A DNA stretch of 64,000 nt from Echinicola salinicaeni (lineage in GTDB: Bacteria; Bacteroidota; Bacteroidia; Cytophagales; Cyclobacteriaceae), in contig NZ_JACODZ010000009.1 in NCBI RefSeq assembly GCF_014280965.1, forward strand, positions 186,001 through 250,000, written 5' to 3'. This document shows, piece after piece, positions 55,416 to 62,600 of this stretch. The number at the start of each line of letters is the position of its first letter. Position 1 is the stretch's first letter. The translations under genes were made by a program, and so were the position numbers. The notes below the pieces were generated by a model, which worked only from the letters and a program-made list of their open reading frames with translations, was not told the origin of the DNA and did not search any database.

Positions 55416-56112
55416 AAAGGTAAAAATAGTCTTGGCGGATGATGAGGTCCTTTTTCGAGGTGTGATGAAAAACATGCTTGAAAATACCGGGGATTATCAA
55501 GTGCTATATGATGTTGGTAATGGCCTGGAATTAACCAAGAAACTTGAAAATGCAAAAGACGATGATTTCCCTGATTTGATATTAATGGATTTGAAGATGC
55601 CAGAATTAAATGGCATAGAGGCCACCAAAATCATTGCAAAGAAGCATCCCGACTTAAAGATCGTGGCCTTGACGACCCACAAAGGAAAATCATTTATCAT
55701 TAATATGTTAAACTTAGGAGCAGCTGGTTATATTACTAAAAGCTGTAGTCCTGAAGAAATGCTTGATACCCTAAAAGAAGTTGTGAGAAAAGGATTTTAC
55801 TACAGTGAAGAGGTGATGCAAGTGATCAATGAAAATTTCCAAAAGGGAAATAAGAAAAACAGGCTTTCCATGCTAGATGCTAACTTCATTACGAAAAGAG
55901 AGAAAGAAGTGCTACTGCTACTTTGTAAGCAATTTAAGACCCAGGAAATCGCAGAGCAGCTATTTTTAAGTGAAAGAACAGTAGAAGGACACAGGAATAA
56001 TCTCTTAGGGAAGACCAATTCCAAGAATGTTGTGGGCCTGATTGTATATGGCTTACAGCATGGGATTATAGAACTTTCTGATTTGGTCAATCCATTAGGT
56101 CATGAAGATTAA
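55408..56112 (+). CDS. Response regulator, NarL/LuxR type
   Basis: This protein has 234 residues from the ATG at 55408; an earlier in-frame start would lie inside the kinase gene. The receiver domain has acidic residues Asp 11 and Asp 12, phospho-acceptor Asp 61 in LILMDLKMPELNG and the conserved Lys in GYITKSCSPEEML. The C-terminal LuxR-type HTH has ITKREKEVLLLLCKQFKTQE and LSERTVEGHRNNLL. It is the partner of the histidine kinase, overlapping its gene by 8 bp. Targets unknown; neighbouring genes are candidates. Confidence 0.95.
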   Translation: MTKKVKIVLADDEVLFRGVMKNMLENTGDYQVLYDVGNGLELTKKLENAKDDDFPDLILMDLKMPELNGIEATKIIAKKHPDLKIVALTTHKGKSFIINMLNLGAAGYITKSCSPEEMLDTLKEVVRKGFYYSEEVMQVINENFQKGNKKNRLSMLDANFITKREKEVLLLLCKQFKTQEIAEQLFLSERTVEGHRNNLLGKTNSKNVVGLIVYGLQHGIIELSDLVNPLGHED

Positions 56113-56334
56113 TTATTTAATACTGTATTAGAAAATCTCATCTGAACGATTTGATGCCCCAACAATTCAGAAAATCAAAGCAGCCATTCAGCTCTATAAT
56201 AATTGGATAATGTTGACTGTTTGTGATAACAGAAAGAAGGATTCCCAAGCTTTTTATGACCAAAATATTGAAAGGTGTTTACCTTAGCATTTTTAGGGTT
56301 TAAAGTGAAGACTGGCCTAAGTCTTTGATAGGGG

Positions 56335-56400
56335 AAACACGGCTAAAACACGGGATAAACACGGCTTAACTAGGGGTTAAATACGGGTTAAAGCAGTAAG
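56335..56400. repeat. 11-bp-period tandem array (array C)
   Basis: Six units run in register: AAACACGGCTA, AAACACGGGAT, AAACACGGCTT, AACTAGGGGTT, AAATACGGGTT and the degenerate AAAGCAGTAAG. The pattern AAA-N3-GGG-N2 is the same as that of array B read on its minus strand. It lies about 20 bp upstream of the diverged 176-bp element. Confidence 0.85.
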
Positions 56401-56419
56401 TTTAAAAATGTTACAATCA

Positions 56420-56602
56420 TTAATATGTACCGCTTTCACAGCAGTAACCTTATTTCCCACTGCCTGTTTGCCTTCGGTGAAGATTTAACGACCGCTAGAT
56501 AGCGGTGAACAGGTTTAACCAATCATTTCTGTGGGTACTGTTCTGTTTTTGGGTGCATGTTTTGAAGCAAAAGGAATACTGGTCTAATGACGGATATACG
56601 TA
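56420..56602 (+). repeat. Diverged third copy of the 176-bp intergenic element
   Basis: Conserved blocks in the same order as copies 1 and 2: CAGTAACCTTATTTC, CACTGCCTGT, TTCTGTGGGTACTGTTCTG, ATACTGGTCTAATGACGG and GGATATACGTA. The middle has changed but keeps dyads: CTTC-GGT-GAAG, ACCGCTA-GA-TAGCGGT (56490-56506 region), both enclosed by CCTGTT (56463-56468) and AACAGG (56508-56513). This gives a possible three-way junction. Confidence 0.6.
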
Positions 56603-56603
56603 T

Positions 56604-56639
56604 GATTAAAAAACAGGTATTTCTACCTGTTTTTTAATC
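56604..56639 (+). terminator. Strong hairpin at the end of the third element copy
   Basis: A perfect 16-bp stem, GATTAAAAAACAGGTA (56604-56619) with TACCTGTTTTTTAATC (56624-56639), has a 4-nt loop and a T run within the 3' arm. It is a plausible terminator, or the 3' end of an RNA made from the element. Confidence 0.65.
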
Positions 56640-57310
56640 ACGTATTTCCGCTCTTTTATGCATCAACTGTTTTAGTGATCTTTAATGATTGAAGTGGATG
56701 ATATATTGTGCTTCTTTGGGAATTTTGTGTTTACTAATCGAATCCCCAATAAACTTTGTGGAAGACGTTTTTGAATTCTCACTACCAATTATTGGATAAA
56801 AATTATTAGCATCTTTTGAAATAAAATTATTGGAAAAAGTTACTAATTATAGGTTGATATCCACATGATTCATATTGGGATTTTAATTAATAATAGGTAG
56901 TTGATTAACCGTAATTTTATGTAAATGTTCAAGCGACAAAGTAAAAAAACAATTATACCATTTAGGTTTTTTAAATATGTGTATGAATTACAAATACTTT
57001 GAAATCAATGATTTATTATGGTAAATAAAATATAAATTATTAACTTAGTAAGCAGTAAGAATAAATATAGTTTACTTTGTCTTATACTTATTTTTCTTGC
57101 TTTTTTTATTAAGTTTTTTTCACCAATTATTTGACCAATGAAAATGTTTAGAGGTAAAGCGATTGCTGCCTTTGTTTGTTATTACATAAGAGAGTTACAG
57201 ATTTAAAATTCCTTACTTAAAAATTAAGGTAAAACTAGACCAAGTCTAAGTGTTACAGGAGCAATAGTATTGACTTGAAAAAGTAAATTCGCGCTAAATT
57301 CATTAGGTTA

Positions 57311-57352
57311 ATTGATTATTTAATGCATTTAAAATTGCATTGAATAATCAAT
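57311..57352 (+). promoter_or_regulatory. 42-bp near-palindrome just before the formyltransferase gene
   Basis: Arms of 17 bp, ATTGATTATTTAATGCA (57311-57327) and TGCATTGAATAATCAAT (57336-57352), pair with a single T-G wobble around an 8-nt loop. The 3' arm ends 9 bp before the first possible ATG, so it could mask ribosome binding, or be a protein-binding operator. Confidence 0.5.
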
Positions 57353-57361
57353 GGTAATCAA

Positions 57362-58348
57362 ATGAGTTATGGCCTAACTATATATGGAATGATAAAAATT
57401 TTTGCATTAATTAATTCAGATTCTTTGGCTATCCCCAGCTTATTAAAACTGAGAGAGAAAGGAACATTAATGGGAATCGGTGTTATAGATAAATCAAGTG
57501 ATATTTTGGTTCCCAAGCTTAAAAGGGCTGGAATTGATGCTACAATTTATGTTCTAGATAAAAAGGGTTGGGTAAAAAGCCTTCAGCACGCTTTTGAAAC
57601 TACAGGAGCTAATACTACGATTATATTCACATTCCCATGGATAATCCCTTCAGAATTAATAGAAAATAGGGCTGTAAGGTTTTATAATGTCCACTTTGGC
57701 TTATTACCAGCCTACAGGGGGGCTGATCCTATTTTTTGGCAAATTAAAAACCAAGAAGAATATGGGGGAATTAGTGTTCATCAAATTACTGAGGAAATAG
57801 ATGCGGGACCTATTGTATTAAAAAAAGAAGTTCAGATAAGAGCAGGAGAAACTTACGGGTTTTTCTGCCATCGATTGGGCCTGTTTTGTGCAGAAATTTT
57901 AGATAAAATTCTTCAAGCTTTTGAAATGGCTCCTGAAAACCTTGAAACCAATAACAGATCCCAAGGGAGTTGGTGGAATAAGCCTGTTGAAGTAGACCTA
58001 ACTATTAATTGGGAGACCATGGAAGCCAATGAAATAGAATGGTTGGTTAATGCGACTAATCCAAAATATGCGGGTGCAATTACATCCATAGGCAATACCA
58101 GAGTTTTGATAAAAGAAGTGACTCCCGTAGATTTTGAAGAAGAAGTCACTGGGCTACCTGGTACGATTGTTCATAGTGATTCAGCTTATGGGATTGTAGT
58201 GGCTTGTTTAAATTCAAGCTTTTTAAGGATAACCATAGCTGAATTGAATGAAGGGATAGTTTCAGGAGTAAAACTATTCAATTTAGGCTTACATAAAGGG
58301 CATCGGTTTGATTCACCAAAGGTGGATGGAATGATTGTCAAAAATTGA
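57362..58348 (+). CDS. Formyltransferase family protein
   Basis: This protein has 328 residues from 57362. An ATG at 57389 (MIKIFALINSDSLAIPSL) fits the family N-terminus better, so the start is uncertain. The fold is that of methionyl-tRNA formyltransferase and GAR transformylase, with the catalytic triad visible as Asn 109 and His 111 in FYNVHFGLLPAYRG and Asp 147 in TEEIDAGPIV. The C-terminal part (about 205-320) is like the FMT C-terminal domain (INWETMEANEIEWLVNATNP, KYAGAIT). It is not clearly the housekeeping Fmt: the usual IHPSLLPRWRG loop differs. The downstream genes encode tail-collar proteins and an adhesin, so it may use a formyl donor to modify a sugar or a protein of that cluster (inference). 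Confidence 0.85.
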   Translation: MSYGLTIYGMIKIFALINSDSLAIPSLLKLREKGTLMGIGVIDKSSDILVPKLKRAGIDATIYVLDKKGWVKSLQHAFETTGANTTIIFTFPWIIPSELIENRAVRFYNVHFGLLPAYRGADPIFWQIKNQEEYGGISVHQITEEIDAGPIVLKKEVQIRAGETYGFFCHRLGLFCAEILDKILQAFEMAPENLETNNRSQGSWWNKPVEVDLTINWETMEANEIEWLVNATNPKYAGAITSIGNTRVLIKEVTPVDFEEEVTGLPGTIVHSDSAYGIVVACLNSSFLRITIAELNEGIVSGVKLFNLGLHKGHRFDSPKVDGMIVKN

Positions 58349-58425
58349 ACTCATTTGGTCAATTACTTAAAACCGTTTTTAACACACAATTAAATAAATT
58401 TTCAACTTTTAATTAATCAACTACA

Positions 58426-58968
58426 ATGGAAGGATACATTGGAGAAATCAGAATGTTTGGTGGTAATTTCCCCCCGAGGAATTGGGCCTTTTGCGATGGA
58501 CAGTTATTAGCTATAGCATCCAATACCGCTTTATTTTCAGTAATCGGAACCTATTATGGAGGAGATGGTAGGACTACTTTTGGAGTGCCGGATTTAAGGG
58601 GAAGAACTGCGATAGGTATAGGAAGTGGACCTGGCTTATCTCCTGTACAAGAGGGTCAAAAAGGAGGAAGAGAAGAAGTGACCTTAACTGAACAAAATTT
58701 ACCCAACCATAGTCATGTACTGAGTGTAAGTAATGCTTCGGGAACTGATTCTAATCCAAGTAATAATTATCCTGCTGTATCTGAAGTACAAATTGAAAGA
58801 GGAGGAGATAAAATTGGTGTGAACACTTATGGTAGTTCTCCAAATGCAAATATGTCCCCTAATGCTATTGGTCACACTGGAGGCAATATCCCCTTCGGTA
58901 TAAGGAATCCTTTTATGGGACTACATTATATTATTTGTGTTAATGGAATATATCCATCAAGAAGTTAA
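58426..58968 (+). CDS. Phage tail collar domain (MdpB-like) protein, first of two
   Basis: This 180-residue protein has the tail-collar opening MEGYIGEIRMFGGNFPPRNW, then AFCDGQLLAIASNTALFSVIG, YYGGDGRTTFGVPDLRGR, LPNHSH and the C-terminal HYIICVNGIYPSRS. These are the features of the microcystin-dependent protein MdpB family. There is no signal peptide. It shares about 69% identity with the next gene, of exactly equal length, with no gaps. It lies 77 bp after the formyltransferase gene, and no phage genes are nearby. Function of such chromosomal collar proteins is not established. Confidence 0.9.
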   Translation: MEGYIGEIRMFGGNFPPRNWAFCDGQLLAIASNTALFSVIGTYYGGDGRTTFGVPDLRGRTAIGIGSGPGLSPVQEGQKGGREEVTLTEQNLPNHSHVLSVSNASGTDSNPSNNYPAVSEVQIERGGDKIGVNTYGSSPNANMSPNAIGHTGGNIPFGIRNPFMGLHYIICVNGIYPSRS

Positions 58969-59019
58969 AAAAACTAATTACATCGAAAAGAATTTTATCA
59001 CGATTATTCAAATTTCATT

Positions 59020-59562
59020 ATGGAAGGAACAATAGGAGAAATCAGAATGTTTGCGGGCAATTTTGCCCCAAGATCTTGGGCTTTTTGCCAGGGCCAAATT
59101 TTACCAATTAGCCAAAACCAAACTTTATTTTCCATAATAGGGACAATGTATGGTGGGGATGGAAGGACCACTTTTGCACTACCAGATTTGAGAGGAAGGG
59201 CAGCAATTGGTGTAGGACATGGACCTGGTCTCTCAGATATTAGAGAAGGGGCTAAAGGCGGTACAGAAAAGGTAACCATACTTAATCAGAACATGCCCAG
59301 CCATAATCATGCTGTAAATGTAAGCAATGCAGCTGGAACTGGTTCCACGCCAGTTAATAATTTCCCGGCAGTATCACAAGTTACGATAGAAAGAGGAGGG
59401 GACGCCATAGGTGTAAATGCCTATGGAAGTACACCCAATGCCACCATGTCCCCGCAGACTATTGGAAATACAGGAGGAAATATTCCAGTAGATACCCGCA
59501 ACCCTTTCTTAGGGGTACATTTTATCATTTGCATTCAAGGAATTTTTCCATCAAGGAGTTAA
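59020..59562 (+). CDS. Phage tail collar domain (MdpB-like) protein, second of two
   Basis: This 180-residue paralogue of the preceding gene shows the same motif order (MEGTIGEIRMFAGNF, WAFCQGQILPISQNQTLFS, YGGDGRTTFALPDLRGR, MPSHNH, FIICIQGIFPSRS). The two align end to end without gaps with 56 differences by my count. It probably arose by tandem duplication with time for divergence. It is followed after 5 bp by a GC-rich hairpin and then the giant adhesin-like gene. A structural or fibre role is possible (inference). Confidence 0.9.
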   Translation: MEGTIGEIRMFAGNFAPRSWAFCQGQILPISQNQTLFSIIGTMYGGDGRTTFALPDLRGRAAIGVGHGPGLSDIREGAKGGTEKVTILNQNMPSHNHAVNVSNAAGTGSTPVNNFPAVSQVTIERGGDAIGVNAYGSTPNATMSPQTIGNTGGNIPVDTRNPFLGVHFIICIQGIFPSRS

Positions 59563-59567
59563 AGACA

Positions 59568-59594
59568 ATCCGGGCAAGCATTGCTTGCCCGGAT
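59568..59594 (+). terminator. GC-rich hairpin between collar gene and adhesin gene
   Basis: A perfect 12-bp stem, ATCCGGGCAAGC (59568-59579) with GCTTGCCCGGAT (59583-59594), has a 3-nt loop. No T run follows, so it may be an attenuator or a stabiliser of the upstream mRNA rather than a full terminator. Confidence 0.5.
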
Positions 59595-59619
59595 ATTAGA
59601 TATATTAAAATTCAATATT

Positions 59620-62600
59620 ATGAAGAATTTTACTGCTTGCTATAGCTTGTCTATAGTACTGATATTTTTTTTATACTCTATTAATAGTTTTGGTCAGACT
59701 ACTTTAGATTTTAATGGAATTACTAAATCTACAGCTTTATCATTAAATGAAACAAATACTTATGATACTGCTGGTGTTAGGTTTCAGATTTTTTCTGGAA
59801 GCAATTCCAATGCCTATGTGAGTAGTTCAGATCAAGGCTTTAATAATACAAGGGCTTTAGATGATACTAATCTGACTTTTGGAGGAGTAACTGGCTGGAA
59901 AATCACTAAGGAAGTTGGAGATAAAGATTTCCAATTAAGATCTATTTGGTTGCAGGAAGGCTGTGGTTGCTCTTCAACTTCAGGTACTGTCAAGGCTTAT
60001 AAAGATGGTACACAAGTTGGATCTACTGTTAATGTTACCTTTAATGGAACACAAAACTTTATTGCAAATCCTGATTTTTATGATATCGATGAAGTTAGAA
60101 TAGAAGGAACTGACTTATATATATATATAGATAATTTTACATATGGAGATCCATATGATCCAGGAGCGCTAGATCCTACAGTGGTTACAAGTATTGATTT
60201 AGTAGGTAGCCCACTTACTACTGATAGTGGAGTGTCCTACGAAGTTAATTTTTCTAAAAATGCCAATAATGTAACTGCGGATGATTTTGAACTAATAAAA
60301 ACAGGTTCGGCAGTGGGGACAATAGGAACTGTTTCCGGCTCAGGTTCTTCTTATACTGTCACAGTAAATGGATTAGGAGGAGAAGGTTCTATTCGTTTGG
60401 ACCTAAAAAGTGGTACCGATATCCAAAATGACAGTGGTAATTCAGGAACACCGGCATTTATTTCAGGCGAAGTTCATTATGTGGGTGCTTGTAATGTGGA
60501 AACTTTTGAAAGTATTGCTGATGCTTCTACAAGTTTTTCCAGTAATGGAATCAACTTTTCTTTGGGAACTGGTTTGGAGACAGAAAATAGAAATGGCTTC
60601 GGGGCAGGCACATCTGATAGGTATATAACAAATGATTTTACTGCTGGCTCCTTCTCTTTGAGCTCAGTGACAAATTTCACTATGAAAACCTTGGATATTT
60701 TTCTCTCCGATCAAACAAATGGAAATGATCCAACAGGAACGGGAACTTTAAGCATTACAGGAAAATTAGGTGGAGCAAATCAATTTACCATTACAAAAAA
60801 CACTGGTTTCCCTACCACTACGACAAGTAATAATGGCTTTTTCACCATAGATTTTTCTACTGACGGGGCTGCTGATTATAGAAACACTAATATTGATGAA
60901 TTGGTATTTACCATAGGTGGTGGTTTTATCGAATTGGCCATTGATAATTTTAATTTCTGTGAAGCTTCAACAGCTCCCACAGCCTCTAATTTTACAGGAG
61001 CTAATGGTCCTTATGAAAACCTGACTTATACTTTTGCTACTTCAGATTTCGGCTATAATGATAGTGATCCTCTTAATCATGTATTAATAGAATCTTTACC
61101 TCCTGCAGGAACACTTTATGTGGATGCGGATAATGATGATGCTTACGATGCAGGGGAAGAAGTAAACGTTAACGACCAAATCAGCAAATCAGATCTTGAT
61201 GCTGGTGATCTTCAATATATTCAAAATGGTAGCACCAATGCTTCCTTTCAGTTTGAGGTCAATGATGGATCAGAGTACAGTTCAGGAGATTATATCGCGA
61301 CACTTAATGTCAATCCTGTTCCCACAGTGACTTTAAGTATTTTACCTACCAGTAAATCAGAAAGTATAACGACTCCCACGCAAGTAACTGCCACACTTTC
61401 CAATACTTATGGCGAGGATGTAAATATAGTCTTGGATTTCAATGGTACCGCTACAGATTTGGGTGTGGATTATAGTCTTACAGCCACTTCAATCATTGTT
61501 CCAGCAGGCAATACCACCGGTAATATCAACTTAACCAATGTGCCAGATGCATTGTACGAAGGCAATGAAACGGTTATTATTGACATTGCTTCAGTTACCG
61601 GAGGAACAGAAAGTGGTACCCAGCAGGTGACCTATACCATCACTGATGATGATATTGCGCCTAATGCTTCTTTAGAAATATTGAATATTTATAACCCCAT
61701 TACCAATGAAAGTGGTGGGCAGGCTTATGTCCGAGGCAAAATAGATGCAATTGCAGGAACTACTATTACTATTCCATTGAGTTTTTCAGGTACTGCTTCA
61801 GGGGGAGGTACGGATTATTCCATTACTGGCTCTACGATTATTTTATCTCCTGGAGAGTATATGGACAGTATCAGGGTTACTTCTCAACATGATGGATTTG
61901 AAGAAGGGGATGAAACTATCATCATTGATATGGGAACACCTACCAATGCGGTGGAAAGCGGGACACAACAAGTCACTTTGACCATTAAAGATGAGGATTT
62001 AGCAGCTCCAACGGGATATTCGGTAACTATCGATCAGAGCAGTATTAATTCTTCCAATGAATCAGCAGTGAGTTTTACCTTTGCTGGTGCAGAAATTGGT
62101 GCTACATATAATTATACTTTTTCGAGTACTGGAGGTGGCACTAATTTAACAGGCACAGGAACCATATCAACAGCTACTGACCAAATAACAGGTATTGATC
62201 TTAGTGGCTTGGGTGATGGTACCATCACCCTTTCGGTGACCTTGACAGATACTTTTGGTAGTACAGGCATTGCAGCGACAGATACAGTAATTAAAGATAC
62301 GACTGCCCCTTCGGGCTATTCCGTTTCCATTGACCAAAGTCCTATCAATAATACCAACCAATCTACGGCCAGTTTTACTTTTAGTGGAGCTGAGATAGGT
62401 ACAACCTATAATTATACCTTTAGCAGTTCTGGTGGTGGAACGAATGTGACTGGTTCAGGGACTATTGCGACTGCTACTGATCAAGTTACAGGAATAGATT
62501 TGAGTGGTTTGGGTGATGGAACAGTTACGCTATCTGTTACACTAACAGATGACTCAGGAAATGCGGGATCAGCTGCTACTGACACAGCAGCTAAGGATTC

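Larger units (their letters stand above)
56113..57361. other. 1.25-kb non-coding region with array, element and hairpins
   Basis: No credible ORF. Between 56113 and 56334 I see nothing notable. The 11-bp array (56335-56400) is followed at once by the diverged third copy of the 176-bp element and its hairpin (56604-56639). From 56645 to 57310 the DNA is very AT-rich and featureless to me. A 42-bp near-palindrome ends the region. Confidence 0.6.

Noticed and set aside
58426-59562. Tail-collar genes as part of a prophage
   Set aside because: No integrase, capsid, portal, terminase, tape-measure or lysis gene lies nearby. The neighbours are a formyltransferase and an exported adhesin, and MdpB-like genes are known outside phages.
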